63,807 bases of DNA from Pseudomonadota bacterium. GTDB lineage: Bacteria > Pseudomonadota > Gammaproteobacteria > Burkholderiales > Thiobacillaceae. A program made the position numbers and the translations under genes. The stretch lies in assembly GCA_030684775.1 (NCBI GenBank), contig JAUXXW010000074.1:1-63807 (forward strand). The letters are read 5' to 3'. Positions 25,552 through 35,620 of the stretch are shown here, one piece after another (positions within the stretch are counted from its first letter, which is position 1; each line of letters begins with the position of its first letter). The notes below the pieces were generated by a model. That model was not told the DNA's origin and did not search any database. It saw only the letters and a list, made by a program, of their open reading frames with translations.

Positions 25552-27509
25552 ATATCCGCCTCTACCGTGTTGCCTTTTGCTTCCATCCATTCCCGGCGTG
25601 AGCCGGCCTCTCCCTTGCCCATGAGCATGTCGAACATGGCGGTCGCCGCCGCGATTTCCTCGCGCGACACCCGCACCGGCAACACCCTGCGGGTGGCCGG
25701 GCTCATCGCGGTTTCCCGCAATTGTTCCGGATTCATCTCGCCCAGGCCTTTGAAACGACCCACTTCGATGGACTCCGGTTTCACCCCGTCGCGCATCAGA
25801 CGGTCGCGAATCGCGGTCAACTCGTCGTCATCCAGGGCGTAGAAACGGCGCATCGGCTTCTTGCCGCGCGCCGGTACGTCCACCCGATACAACGGCGGTT
25901 GCGCCACACAGATGCGGCCCTGTTCCACCAGCCGTGGAAAGTGCCGGAAAAACAGGGTGAGCAACAGCGTATTGATGTGGGAACCATCGACATCGGCATC
26001 CGCCATCAGCACTACCTTGCCATATCTGAGGCCGGAAAGGTCGGGATGATCGTCGATCCCGTGCCTTTCCACCCCCAGAGCAACGGCGATGTCGTGCACT
26101 TCGTTGTTGGCGTAGAGCCGTTCCGGCTCCACTTCCCAGGTGTTCAACACCTTGCCGCGCAGGGGCAGGATGGCCTGGGTTTCGCGGTCCCGCGCCTGCT
26201 TGGCGGAGCCGCCGGCGGAGTCGCCTTCAACCAGAAACAGTTCGTTGCTCTCCGTGTCACTGCCGCTGGCGTCCGACAGCTTTCCGGGTAGCACCACCAC
26301 GGAGGATTGTTTGCGCTTCTCCACCTTCTGCGCCGATTTCAGCCGGGAGGCCGCCGCTCGCGCCGCCAGTTCGGCCAGCGTCTTGCCGTGTTCGACATGG
26401 CCGTTGAGCCAGACCTCGAAGGGGTCGCGCACCATGCTGGATACCAGTTTCACCGCCTCGCGCGAGTTGAGTTTCTCTTTCACCTGGCCCTGGAACTGCG
26501 GGTCGAGGATGCGCGCGGAGAGCACGAAACTCATGCGCCCGCAGACATCCTCCTGGCGCAACTGGACGCCACGCGGCAACAGGCCGTGATGTTCGGCGAA
26601 GGCCTTCACGGCGTCGAACACGCCGGCTTTCAGGCCCGCCTCGTGGGTGCCGCCCTGGGCGGTGTGGATCAGGTTGACGAAGCTTTCCGCCGCGCCGGCC
26701 CCGTCCGCCCAGGTGAACACCCAGGCCGCGCCCTCACCCTTGGCGTAGCCGTTGCTACCGTCGGCATAACGCTCGCCGGAGAAGGCGGGCACCAGGGGTT
26801 CGGCGTCATTGAGCAATTCCGCCAGGTATTGCGGCAGGCCGTTCGGGTAGGCCCAGGCCTTTTCCTGCTCGCCCTCCTCGCGCTCGATGATCAGCTTCAC
26901 GGTCACACCAGGCAGCAACACCGCCTTGGCGCGCAGCAGGCGTTCCAGTTCCGCCAGCGAAATGCGCGGGCTGTCGAAGAAAGCCGGGTCGGGCCAGGCG
27001 CGCACCAGGGTGCCGCTGTCCTTTTTCGCGCACTTGCCGGTGACTTCCAGCGGCTTCTCCAGGCGACCGCCGTCTACGAACTCGACCTGATGCACCTCAC
27101 CATCGCGCTTCACGGTGACGCTCAAGCGGGTGGACAGGGCGTTGGTCACCGAGACGCCGACCCCGTGCAGCCCACCGGAGAAGGCGTAGGCGCCGTCGCC
27201 ACTGGTCTTGTCGAACTTGCCGCCGGCGTGCAGGCGGGTGAACACCACCACCACGGTCGGCTCCTTCTCGGTGGGATGCGGCCCCACTGGAATGCCGCGG
27301 CCATCGTCCGCCACCGAAACCGAGCCATCGAGATGCACGCGCACCGTGAGATTGCGCGCATAGCCGGCCAGGGCCTCGTCGGCGGCGTTGTCGATCACTT
27401 CCTGGATGACATGGGTGGGCGAGTCGGTGCGCGTGTACATGCCCGGCCGCGCGCGCACCGGTTCCAGGCCTTTCAGTACCTTGATTGAGGATTCGTCGTA
27501 AAGCGTCAT
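25548..27509 (-). CDS. parE: DNA topoisomerase IV subunit B
   Basis: ParE is the ATPase/Toprim subunit of topoisomerase IV, which decatenates daughter chromosomes. The 653-residue protein has the GHKL ATPase part (IDNAADEALAGY, VADDGRGIPVGPH, GGLHGVGVSVTNALS), Toprim residues (EGDSAGGSAKQARDRETQAI; DADVDGSHI) and the C-terminal GRFKGLGEMNPEQLRETAM. The short length and KQARDRETQAILPLRGKVLN favour ParE over the longer GyrB. ATG 27509 (MTLYDESSIKVLKGLEPVR) is chosen; an upstream extension to 27569 is not conserved-looking. parC is not in the window. Confidence 0.95.
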   Translation of the reverse strand: MTLYDESSIKVLKGLEPVRARPGMYTRTDSPTHVIQEVIDNAADEALAGYARNLTVRVHLDGSVSVADDGRGIPVGPHPTEKEPTVVVVFTRLHAGGKFDKTSGDGAYAFSGGLHGVGVSVTNALSTRLSVTVKRDGEVHQVEFVDGGRLEKPLEVTGKCAKKDSGTLVRAWPDPAFFDSPRISLAELERLLRAKAVLLPGVTVKLIIEREEGEQEKAWAYPNGLPQYLAELLNDAEPLVPAFSGERYADGSNGYAKGEGAAWVFTWADGAGAAESFVNLIHTAQGGTHEAGLKAGVFDAVKAFAEHHGLLPRGVQLRQEDVCGRMSFVLSARILDPQFQGQVKEKLNSREAVKLVSSMVRDPFEVWLNGHVEHGKTLAELAARAAASRLKSAQKVEKRKQSSVVVLPGKLSDASGSDTESNELFLVEGDSAGGSAKQARDRETQAILPLRGKVLNTWEVEPERLYANNEVHDIAVALGVERHGIDDHPDLSGLRYGKVVLMADADVDGSHINTLLLTLFFRHFPRLVEQGRICVAQPPLYRVDVPARGKKPMRRFYALDDDELTAIRDRLMRDGVKPESIEVGRFKGLGEMNPEQLRETAMSPATRRVLPVRVSREEIAAATAMFDMLMGKGEAGSRREWMEAKGNTVEADI

Positions 27510-27688
27510 GCGGAAATCGGGTTGGAAAACCAGAAGCGCTGTAATACAAGAGCGCGAGCAATCGGGCAAGTGGCTGGCGCGGCAAGCCAGGTTGTAATGA
27601 GCGGCTTGATATCCCGCGCCAAGTCGCCATGAAGCCCCATGGCCCGCTGGAAAGTCATCTCTGACACCCCGCTTTTGCTTGCCAATAT

Positions 27689-27717
27689 TTGACAGTCCTT
27701 GCCAGCTTGGCTAGCTT
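27689..27717 (+). promoter_or_regulatory. Candidate sigma-70 promoter of the ParDE-type module
   Basis: TTGACA at 27689-27694, a 17-base spacer, then TAGCTT at 27712-27717. The -35 is perfect and the -10 is weak. The antitoxin ATG follows 28 bases later. Confidence 0.5.
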
Positions 27718-27745
27718 CGAATTCTCCTCCCGCAAGGACCTCGCC

Positions 27746-28024
27746 ATGACCATGAACATCAACCTCACCCCGCAACTTGAATCCATGGTGCGTGAAAAAG
27801 TCAGTTCAGGACGCTATACCTCGGCCAGCGAGGTGGTGCGGGAGGCGTTGCGCCTGATGGAAGAGCAAGATCACCTGCGCGCGGCGAAGCTGGAACAGTT
27901 GCGCCAGGCTATCCGTGAAGGTGTGGCAAGCGGCGTCGCGACGCCATTGAGCATGGCGGAGGTGAAGGCCGAAGGGCGTCTTCGCCGCGCAACACGCCAA
28001 GCCACACCGGAAGCGCGGGATTGA
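27746..28024 (+). CDS. Type II toxin-antitoxin antitoxin, ParD (CC2985) family
   Basis: The 92-residue protein has a ribbon-helix-helix N-terminus (MTMNINLTPQLESMVREKVS, then SGRYTSASEVVREALRLMEE), the standard DNA-binding and dimerisation unit of ParD-like antitoxins, followed by a charged helical tail that would wrap the toxin. ATG 27746 follows CAAGGACCT. It overlaps the toxin gene by 4 bp, the usual antitoxin-first order, and would repress its own promoter. The frame opens earlier at 27689, but that part covers the candidate promoter. Confidence 0.9.
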   Translation: MTMNINLTPQLESMVREKVSSGRYTSASEVVREALRLMEEQDHLRAAKLEQLRQAIREGVASGVATPLSMAEVKAEGRLRRATRQATPEARD

Positions 28025-28329
28025 CCGTGCCGTTTGTTTTCAAGCGGCCCATGGCGTTGGTGGACCTGGTCGAGATATGGGGTTTCATTGCGGATGACAA
28101 CGAAGTCAACGCGGATAACTTTCTCGCCCGTCTGGAATCCAGACTGGACCAACTTGCTCATCAGCCCAGGATGGGCAAGCCGCGAGATGAACTGATGAAT
28201 GGCCTGCGCAGTTACCCATTCGGCCGCTATGTGGTTTTCTATCTGCCCCATCCCGATGGCGTCGAGGTGGTCAGGGTGCTGCATGGCGCTCGTGACATCG
28301 ATGCCGACTCCCTCAACCCGGCCGCGTAA
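28021..28329 (+). CDS. Type II toxin-antitoxin toxin, ParE/RelE superfamily
   Basis: The 102-residue protein shows the ParE/RelE fold pattern: FKRPMALVDLVEIWGFIADDN at the N-terminus, a central helix pair (ADNFLARLESRLDQLAHQPRMGKPRDEL) and the C-terminal strand run (GLRSYPFGRYVVFYLPHPDGVEVVRVLHGARDI). ParE toxins poison DNA gyrase whereas RelE toxins cut mRNA; pairing with a ParD-type antitoxin favours gyrase, but this is inference. The start is TTG 28021 (4-bp overlap with the antitoxin stop) or GTG 28027. Confidence 0.9.
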   Translation: MTVPFVFKRPMALVDLVEIWGFIADDNEVNADNFLARLESRLDQLAHQPRMGKPRDELMNGLRSYPFGRYVVFYLPHPDGVEVVRVLHGARDIDADSLNPAA

Positions 28330-28343
28330 TTCCGGAGCCTTTC

Positions 28344-29417
28344 ATGCCCATCGTCGCCCATAACGACCTGCCCGCCCTGCAACGCTTGCGCGAGGCGGGA
28401 ACGACCATCGTGCTGCCGCAGGAACGGGCGGCGCATCAGGACATTCGCGAACTGCACATCGGCCTGTTGAACATGATGCCGGACGCGGCGCTGGAGGCGA
28501 CCGAGCGGCAATTCTTCCGTTTGATCGGCGAGAGCAATCCGATCGCGCAGTTCTATGTGCACCCCTTCACCCTCGACGCCATTCCGCGCGGCGAGAAAGC
28601 GGCGGCGCATATCGCGCGCTATTACGAATCGTTCGAGACAATCCGCGCGGAGGGCCTCGACGCACTGATCATCACCGGCGCCAACGTCAGCGGCGAGGAT
28701 TTGTCGAAGGAACCGTTCTGGGGGCCGCTGGGCGAGGTCATCGACTGGGCCTGGGGCAACGTCACCACCACCCTGCTGTCCTGCCTGGCCACTCATGCGG
28801 TGCTCCATTTCCGCTACAAGCAGCCGCGCGTGCGACAGCAAGCCAAGCGCTGGGGCGTGTTTTCGCATCGGGTGATGGACAAGCGGCATCCGCTGGTCGG
28901 CGACGTGAATACCCGCTTCGATGTGCCGCATTCGCGCTGGAACGATGTCTCGCGCGCCCAGTTCGAGGCCGCCGGCCTGCGCGTGCTGGTGGAAAGCGAG
29001 GCGGTGGGCGTGCATCTGGCCACCAGCCACGACGGCTTGCGCATGGTGTTTTTCCAGGGCCACCCGGAATACGACACGATTTCCCTGTTGAAGGAATACA
29101 AGCGCGACGCGCTGCTGGCGGCGCAAGGCAGGCTGCCCTTGCCTCCCCCCTTCCCGGACAACTACCTGCGGCCGCATGAGCAGGCCATCCTGCTGGAATG
29201 GCGCGAGCATCTGCATAAAGCGGTAACGGCGGGCGAGTCCCCGCCGGCATTCCCGGAAGCCCTGGTGGCGGCCAATCTCGACAATACCTGGCACGACACC
29301 GCCGAGGCCGTGATCGGCAACTGGATGGGCTGCATGTATCAGGTGACTCACCGCGACCGGAAAAAGCCGTTCATGGATGGGGTAAACCCGGACGACCCAT
29401 TCGGCATTTACGCGTAG
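28344..29417 (+). CDS. metA: Homoserine O-succinyltransferase (MetA family)
   Basis: This enzyme activates homoserine with an acyl group from acyl-CoA, the first committed step of methionine synthesis. The 357-residue protein has the family landmarks HIGLLNMMPDAALEATERQF, DALIITGANVSGEDL, the nucleophile region LLSCLATHAVLHF (Cys147), and FFQGHPEYDTISLLKEYKRD holding the catalytic His and Glu. Succinyl or acetyl specificity within MetA cannot be read reliably from sequence alone, so the name follows the family. It lies 14 bases behind the toxin gene and upstream of the rhodanese; metK is 3 kb away, so methionine and SAM genes are loosely grouped. Confidence 0.92.
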   Translation: MPIVAHNDLPALQRLREAGTTIVLPQERAAHQDIRELHIGLLNMMPDAALEATERQFFRLIGESNPIAQFYVHPFTLDAIPRGEKAAAHIARYYESFETIRAEGLDALIITGANVSGEDLSKEPFWGPLGEVIDWAWGNVTTTLLSCLATHAVLHFRYKQPRVRQQAKRWGVFSHRVMDKRHPLVGDVNTRFDVPHSRWNDVSRAQFEAAGLRVLVESEAVGVHLATSHDGLRMVFFQGHPEYDTISLLKEYKRDALLAAQGRLPLPPPFPDNYLRPHEQAILLEWREHLHKAVTAGESPPAFPEALVAANLDNTWHDTAEAVIGNWMGCMYQVTHRDRKKPFMDGVNPDDPFGIYA

Positions 29418-29451
29418 CCCGGATTCCGCCATCGCATCATCAACCGTTGTT

Positions 29452-29489
29452 CCCTCACCCCCCGCCCCTCTCCCAATGGGAGAGGGGAG
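29452..29489. repeat. CCCCTCTCCC hairpin repeat upstream of the rhodanese gene
   Basis: CCCCTCTCCC (29465-29474) pairs with GGGAGAGGGG (29478-29487) around AAT, preceded by CCCTCACCCC. The same family occurs in dapF (36349-36460) and before murF (44527-44564). It ends just before the AAGGAG ribosome-binding site of the rhodanese gene. Confidence 0.8.
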
Positions 29490-29502
29490 CAAGGAGACAC
29501 CC

Positions 29503-29889
29503 ATGCAACATCTGACCCCCAAAGAAACCCACGATTTTCTGCACAGCCATCCGGACGCGGTGTTCATCGACTGCCGTTCCGAGTTCGAATTCCTCTTCGT
29601 CGGGCATCCGGTGGGAGCCATCCTCATCCCCTGGTACGAGGGCATCAACTGGGATCTCAACCCGCATTTCCTCGGCCAGGTGCGCATGGCCGCCTCGCAC
29701 CATCGCCCGGTGCTGCTGATCTGCCGCTCCGGCAACCGTTCCAAGGAAGCCGGCGAGTACCTGGAGAAAAATGGGTTTTCCGATGTCTACAACGTGCTCT
29801 ACGGTTTCGAGGGCGAACTGGACGACAACCACCAGCGTTCCACCCACAACGGCTGGCGCTTCGACGGCCTGCCCTGGGAGCAGTGCTGA
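29503..29889 (+). CDS. Rhodanese-domain protein
   Basis: Single rhodanese domains move sulfane sulfur through an active-site cysteine. The 128-residue protein has LTPKETHDFLHSHPDAVFID, CRSEFEF and the active-site loop CRSGNRSKEAGEYL with Cys74, followed by YNVLYGFEGELDD. There is no signal peptide, so it is cytosolic. ATG 29503 follows AAGGAGACACCC; the upstream start at 29476 lies in a palindromic repeat. Its place behind metA could suggest a role in sulfur metabolism, but the acceptor is unknown. Confidence 0.93.
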   Translation: MQHLTPKETHDFLHSHPDAVFIDCRSEFEFLFVGHPVGAILIPWYEGINWDLNPHFLGQVRMAASHHRPVLLICRSGNRSKEAGEYLEKNGFSDVYNVLYGFEGELDDNHQRSTHNGWRFDGLPWEQC

Positions 29890-29919
29890 CCTGTCCCTCC
29901 TCCCCAAAGGTGGGTAGTC

Positions 29920-29993
29920 GTAGGTTGGGCAAAGCGCAGCGTGCCCAACATTGCGGCGGTTTGTTGGGCACGCGCAGCGACGCCCAACCTACG
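29920..29993. repeat. GTAGGTTGGGCAAAGCG palindromic repeat, copy 4 (asymmetric)
   Basis: The left arm is standard (GTAGGTTGGGCAAAGCGCAG), but the right arm ends GCAGCGACGCCCAACCTACG, so the inner stem no longer pairs. It may be a recombinant of two subfamilies. Confidence 0.85.
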
Positions 29994-30114
29994 CTTCTGA
30001 AACGGGCGGCGTGGGCTTCCAGCGCGAAGACAGCGAAACCCCCTTTCCGCAACGGGTTGTACATCTGGCCCGCGAGGCCAACAATCCCGCCTCCGCCAGC
30101 CACACGAGTCCCGC

Positions 30115-31290
30115 ATGAGCGAATATCTGAACGGATTGATCGACCTGCCCTGGTGGGGTTATGTCCTGGTCACTCTGGCGCTGACCCACATCAGCATCGC
30201 CGGCATTACCATCTTCCTGCACCGCGCGCAGGCGCATCGGGCGCTCGACCTCCACCCCATCGCCAGCCATTTCTTCCGCTTCTGGCTCTGGCTCACGACC
30301 GGCGCCGTCACCCGCGAATGGGTCAGCGTGCACCGCAAGCACCACGCCAAATGCGAAACCGCCGAAGACCCGCACAGTCCCGTCATCCTCGGCATCGGCA
30401 CAGTGCTGACGCGCGGCTATGAGCTTTACAAGACGGCGGCCAGTGAACCCGCCACCTGCGAGCGATACGGCCACGGCACGCCGGATGACTGGCTGGAGCG
30501 CACGCTCTATAGCGGCCGCCGCAATCTGGGCATCACGCTTATGCTGCTCATCGACCTCGTGCTGTTCGGCGCCATCGGCCTGACCATCTGGGCGGTGCAG
30601 ATGCTGTGGATGCCCTTATTCGCCGCCGGCATCATCAACGGCGCCGGCCATTATTTCGGTTACCGCAATTTCGCCTGCGATGACGCCAGCACCAACATCG
30701 TGCCCTGGGGCATCCTGATCGGCGGCGAGGAACTGCACAACAACCATCACGCCTATGGCAGTTCCGCCAAGCTCTCCAACCGCTGGTACGAAATCGACAT
30801 CGGCTGGGGCTACATCCGCGTCCTGGAGTTTTTCGGCCTGGCCAACATCAAGAAAGTCGCACCCAGGGTGCGCTGGGGCGAGATTAAACATTTCTGCGAT
30901 GTCGAATTGCTGCATAGCGTGGTCACCCACCGCTACGACGTGCTCACCCGCTATGCGCGCGGCATGAAACGCACCTATGCCGAGGAACTCGAAAAACTGG
31001 GCGCCAGCTTGCCCCAGGGCATCACGCTCAAACAAGCGCGAGCCTGGTTCGGCCGCAATCTCGCCGACCTGAAAACCAGTGAGCGCCAGCACCTGCAAAC
31101 CCTGCTGGCGCAAAGCCCGCGCCTCAACACCCTGTACCAGATGCGCCAGGAACTCACCGCGCTGTGGGGCCGTTCCACCGCCTCCAGTGAGCAGTTGGTG
31201 AGGCAACTCCAGGACTGGTGCCAACGCGCCGAAAGCAGCGGCATCGAAGCACTCTCGCAGTTCTCGTTGCGGCTGCGCCGCTATGCCTGA
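30115..31290 (+). CDS. Membrane fatty acid (acyl-CoA type) desaturase
   Basis: Membrane desaturases insert a double bond into acyl chains using a di-iron centre held by histidine boxes. All three boxes are present: HRAQAHRAL (His36, His41), SVHRKHHAK (His73, His76, His77) and EELHNNHHAYGSS. Hydrophobic segments flank these (residues 12-35, 50-66 and two between about 140 and 180). 391 residues; the C-terminal 130 residues form a helical cytosolic tail (KTSERQHLQTLLAQSPRL). The next gene, an acyltransferase, fits a role in membrane lipid composition. The regiospecificity is not decided by sequence. Confidence 0.92.
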   Translation: MSEYLNGLIDLPWWGYVLVTLALTHISIAGITIFLHRAQAHRALDLHPIASHFFRFWLWLTTGAVTREWVSVHRKHHAKCETAEDPHSPVILGIGTVLTRGYELYKTAASEPATCERYGHGTPDDWLERTLYSGRRNLGITLMLLIDLVLFGAIGLTIWAVQMLWMPLFAAGIINGAGHYFGYRNFACDDASTNIVPWGILIGGEELHNNHHAYGSSAKLSNRWYEIDIGWGYIRVLEFFGLANIKKVAPRVRWGEIKHFCDVELLHSVVTHRYDVLTRYARGMKRTYAEELEKLGASLPQGITLKQARAWFGRNLADLKTSERQHLQTLLAQSPRLNTLYQMRQELTALWGRSTASSEQLVRQLQDWCQRAESSGIEALSQFSLRLRRYA

Positions 31291-31314
31291 GTCGGCGGGC
31301 GACATCCGGCCGCC

Positions 31315-32045
31315 ATGCTGTCGCCAGGTTTGAAATTTCTCCGTGTAGTCGGCCATATCCTGGCCGGCACACTCCTCGTGCTGCTGCGCTTCCCGTCGCT
31401 GGATCGGCCGGAACGGGCGCGCCGGGTAACACGCTGGGCGACGCAATTGCTGGCGATTCTCGCGGTGCGGGTACACGTTCGCGGCGAGCCGCCGGCACCG
31501 GGCGGCGCCCTCGTCGCCGCCAACCATGTCTCCTGGCTGGATATTCATGTGCTGCACAGCCTGTTGCCGGCGCGTTTCATTTCTAAGGCCGAAGTGCGCA
31601 ACTGGCCGGTGTTCGGCAGATTCGCGGAGGCCGCCGGCACGGTGTTCCTGGTGCGCGAGAAAAAAGCCGACGCGATGCGGGTGAACCAGCTCATGGCGGA
31701 ACATCTGCGCGCGGGCGATTGCCTGGCGCTGTTTCCGGAAGGCACCACCTCGGATGGCAGCAACCTGCTGCCGTTCTTCCCCTCGCTGTTCCAGCCGGCG
31801 GTGGAGGCTCAGGCGACGGTCTGGCCAGTGTGCATCCGCTACCTGAATGGTGACGGCACACCCTGTATCGAAGCGGCCTATTACGGCCGGATCAGCATGG
31901 GCGAATCGCTGTGGAACATCCTGAAGTTGAAGGAAGTGCACGCTGAAGTGGTGTTTCTGCCGGCGATCGCCAGCCGGGGACTCGCCCGGCGCGATCTGGC
32001 GCGAACCGCCGAAGAGGCGGTTCGCGCCGCACTGTCCGCCGCCTC

Positions 32046-32049
<4 letters not shown>
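31315..32049 (+). CDS. 1-acyl-glycerol-3-phosphate acyltransferase-like protein (PlsC family)
   Basis: The 244-residue protein has an N-terminal membrane helix ([19 protein letters not shown]), the catalytic NHxxxxD motif ([14 protein letters not shown]), and the acceptor-binding [20 protein letters not shown] block, all of the PlsC family. Such enzymes acylate lysophosphatidic acid or similar acceptors; OlsA-type ornithine-lipid enzymes look the same, so the acceptor is uncertain. It starts 24 bases after the desaturase gene and its stop overlaps the convergent metK stop by 4 bp (TTAA). Confidence 0.88.
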
Positions 32050-33212
<1,163 letters not shown>

Positions 33213-33233
33213 GTGTAGCTCCTGTGTGATTCC

Positions 33234-33374
33234 CCAATATTGGTCGGCGTGGCCGACTCCGGGGACAAGGAGCGGACGCTTTAGCTGAATTTGTATCCCG
33301 CCCGCAATTTGTCTTTGCATTGCTGCAATTAACTCGGCGGCTGCGATAATTCTACGCAACTGCACAAATATTGG
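33234..33374. promoter_or_regulatory. metK-lpxL divergent control region with two CCAATATTGG-type palindromes
   Basis: A perfect palindrome CCAATATTGG lies at 33234-33243, about 20 bases from the metK start. A near copy CAAATATTGG (9 of 10) lies at 33365-33374, where the acyltransferase frame begins. On the metK strand the leader also has the small stem GTCGGC-CAC-GCCGAC just before the proximal palindrome. The spacing of 131 bp would suit a looping repressor. I do not recognise a known SAM riboswitch here. Confidence 0.4.
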
Positions 33375-34237
33375 TCAAACCTCCCTTGCTTTTCTTTCTC
33401 CGCCTGTTCTCCCGGTTGCCGTTGCCCGTGGCACATGGGCTCGGCGCGTTGCTGGGGCTGTTGGGTCTGTTGCGGCGGCGGCATCGGGAATTGTTGCGGG
33501 ACAACCTGAAATTGACCGGCCTCTATCACCCTTTCTGCCTGCTCCGCGCCGGCATGGAGTTGGGCAAGGGCCTGGCGGAACTGCCCCTGGTCTGGCTGGC
33601 ACCGCTGCCGCGCGTGTTCGCCCTGGTGCGCGAAGTTCGCGGCTGGGAGCATGTCGAAGCGGCGCGCCGGGAAGGACGCGGCATCGCCCTGCTGGCGCCG
33701 CATCTCGGCTGCTGGGAGATTTGCGGCATGTATATCGCCACCCGCCTGCCGTTCACCGCCCTCTACTCCCCGCCGCGCCAGGAATGGGTGCATGAAATGA
33801 TGCGTGATGGCCGCGAGCGCGCCGGGCTGAAGACCGTGCCTCCGACCACGGGCGGGGTGCGCGCGCTGCTCGGGCGGCTGAAGAAGGGTGAGGCAACCTT
33901 CATCCTTCCCGACCAATCCGCCAACCGAGGCGAAGGCCTGTGGATACGTTTTCTCGGCCACCCGGCCTACATGCCCGCGCTGCCCTATCGCTTGATCGCC
34001 GGCACCGGCGCCGTGCCGCTGATCGTGTTCGCGGAACGCCTTTCCCGGGGGCGCGGCTTCCGTCTGCACATCGAACCGTTGCCGGCCATGCCGGATACCT
34101 CGCGGGAAACCCTGGCCCGTGTCGCCAACCAGGCGCTGTCCGTGCTCATTCGCCGCCATCCCGAGCAATACCTGTGGAGTTACCGGCTGTTCCGCCGCCA
34201 CGCCGACGTGCCGCCGCCGCCGGAGGATTTGTCTTGA
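33371..34237 (+). CDS. LpxL/HtrB-family lipid acyltransferase, first of two
   Basis: The LpxL family adds secondary acyl chains to Kdo-lipid A. The 288-residue protein has an N-terminal membrane anchor ([20 protein letters not shown]), the catalytic H-x4-D/E type motif in [11 protein letters not shown], and [17 protein letters not shown] and the terminal [14 protein letters not shown]. The start is probably TTG 33371, which falls on the candidate operator, or a TTG a few codons later; the family starts near LLFFL. It overlaps the second LpxL-type gene by 4 bp (TTGA). Confidence 0.88.
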   Translation: MVKPPLLFFLRLFSRLPLPVAHGLGALLGLLGLLRRRHRELLRDNLKLTGLYHPFCLLRAGMELGKGLAELPLVWLAPLPRVFALVREVRGWEHVEAARREGRGIALLAPHLGCWEICGMYIATRLPFTALYSPPRQEWVHEMMRDGRERAGLKTVPPTTGGVRALLGRLKKGEATFILPDQSANRGEGLWIRFLGHPAYMPALPYRLIAGTGAVPLIVFAERLSRGRGFRLHIEPLPAMPDTSRETLARVANQALSVLIRRHPEQYLWSYRLFRRHADVPPPPEDLS

Positions 34238-35115
34238 GACGGTTGGGCATCGCGCTACTCTGGCTGCTCTGGCGCCTGTTGCCGGCCAGCGCGCTCGGGC
34301 GTCTGGGCGAGTGGCTGGGAATGCTGCTGCATGTCGTGGCCGGCGCGCGCATCCGGGTGGGGCTGACCAACCTGCGTTTGTGCTTTCCGGAGCTGGATGA
34401 GGCCGCCCGCCGCACTCTGCTGAAATCCCACTTCCGCACCCTCGGCCGCGCCACCCTGCAGGAAACCGTGTCGTGGTGGGGCAACCGCGAGGAAGTGGAA
34501 CGCCTCACCCGCTTCGAGGGCACGGAACACCTCGAACCGCACCTAAGCAAGCCGGTGATCTGGCTGGCGCCGCATTTCGTCGGCCTCAACATCGGCGGCG
34601 TGCGGGTGACGGCGGCCTACGCGCCTATCGTTTCGCTGTATGCCACGATCAAGAACCCGATCATCAACCGCCTGATGCTGCGCGCGCGCACTCGTTTCGG
34701 GCGAGATGGTGTGCAATCCGAGATGTACTCGCGCGCCGACGGCATCAAGCCGGTGTTGCGCGCGATCAAGAAAGGGCGGCCGTTCTACTACCTGCCGGAC
34801 ATGGATTACGGCGCGCGCGATGCCGTGTTCGTGCCCTTTTTCGGCACCCCGGCGGCCACGATAACCGGCCTGTCACGCATTGCCCGTGCCGGTGGTGCCG
34901 TGGTGGTGCCGTGCATCACCCGGCAGGAGGGCGGTGGCTATGTCACCCGCTTCTATCCGGCCTGGGAGAACTTTCCCACGGACGACGTGACGGCTGACAC
35001 CCAGCGCATGAACGCCTTCATCGAAGAACGCATCCGTGAATTCCCCGAGCAGTATTTCTGGCTGCATAAACGCTTCAAGACCCGTCCGACTGGTGAGGCC
35101 AGCTTGTATGAATGA
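34234..35115 (+). CDS. LpxL/HtrB-family lipid A acyltransferase, second of two
   Basis: The 293-residue protein begins [20 protein letters not shown], a typical LpxL anchor, followed by RIRVGLTNLRLCFPELDEAARR, the active-site WLAPHFVGLNIGG, DGIKPVLRAIKKGRPFYYLPDMDYGARDAVFVPFFG and the terminal REFPEQYFWLHKRFKTRP. These features match lauroyl/myristoyl transferases more closely than the preceding copy. TTG 34234 overlaps the previous stop. The reading frame is open much further upstream, but that is the other frame of the first gene. Two adjacent copies fit the two secondary acylations of lipid A. Confidence 0.92.
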   Translation: MRRLGIALLWLLWRLLPASALGRLGEWLGMLLHVVAGARIRVGLTNLRLCFPELDEAARRTLLKSHFRTLGRATLQETVSWWGNREEVERLTRFEGTEHLEPHLSKPVIWLAPHFVGLNIGGVRVTAAYAPIVSLYATIKNPIINRLMLRARTRFGRDGVQSEMYSRADGIKPVLRAIKKGRPFYYLPDMDYGARDAVFVPFFGTPAATITGLSRIARAGGAVVVPCITRQEGGGYVTRFYPAWENFPTDDVTADTQRMNAFIEERIREFPEQYFWLHKRFKTRPTGEASLYE

Positions 35116-35620
35116 AATCGAAATTTCCCCCGTGCGCCTGGAGGGGGCAAAAGATGAGGCCGAAGCCGTGGTGGACCTGGCCGGCCGCGTCTGGCGCGCG
35201 CATTACCCCGGCATCATCACGCCGAAACAGATCGAATACATGCTGGCGCAACGCTACCGGCCGGTGCTGGTGCGCCAGTTTATCGCCCGTGGCGACCACT
35301 GGCTGGCGGCGCGAGCGGAAGGGGTGCTGATCGGCTTCGTCCACGGCCACCCCCTCAACGAGGGTGATTACAAACTCGACAAGCTCTACGTGGATCTCGA
35401 CTGGCAACGCCACGGCATCGGCGGCAAGCTGATCGATGAACTGGCCGCGCGCGTCGTCCGCCAGGACTTTACCCGGCTGGTGTTGCGGGTGAACCGGCAG
35501 AATCAACAGGCGATCAACGCCTACCTGAAACACGGTTTCACGGTGTCCACCATTCACCTGGAAGACATCGGCAATGGCTTCATCATGGACGACTACGTCA
35601 TGACCAAGGAGTTGAAATGA
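35108..35620 (+). CDS. GNAT-family N-acetyltransferase
   Basis: The 170-residue protein has the GNAT acetyl-CoA-binding signature: strand KLDKLYVDLDWQRHGIGGKLID, where Q-R-H-G-I-G matches Q/RxxGxG/A, and the later LRVNRQNQQAINAYLKHGF. The C-terminus (MDDYVMTKEL) is also typical. ATG 35108 overlaps the lpxL end by 8 bp; an in-frame earlier start would lie deep in that gene. The substrate is unknown. It belongs to the same run as lpxL and dapF. Confidence 0.88.
   Translation: MNEIEISPVRLEGAKDEAEAVVDLAGRVWRAHYPGIITPKQIEYMLAQRYRPVLVRQFIARGDHWLAARAEGVLIGFVHGHPLNEGDYKLDKLYVDLDWQRHGIGGKLIDELAARVVRQDFTRLVLRVNRQNQQAINAYLKHGFTVSTIHLEDIGNGFIMDDYVMTKELK

Noticed and set aside
27506-27775. 89-codon minus-strand frame between parE and the ParDE-type module
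   Set aside because: It overlaps the candidate promoter and antitoxin start and shows no known domain.
33213-33370. SAM or SAH riboswitch upstream of metK
   Set aside because: The leader does not show the core motifs of the riboswitch classes I know; only a short hairpin and a palindrome are visible.
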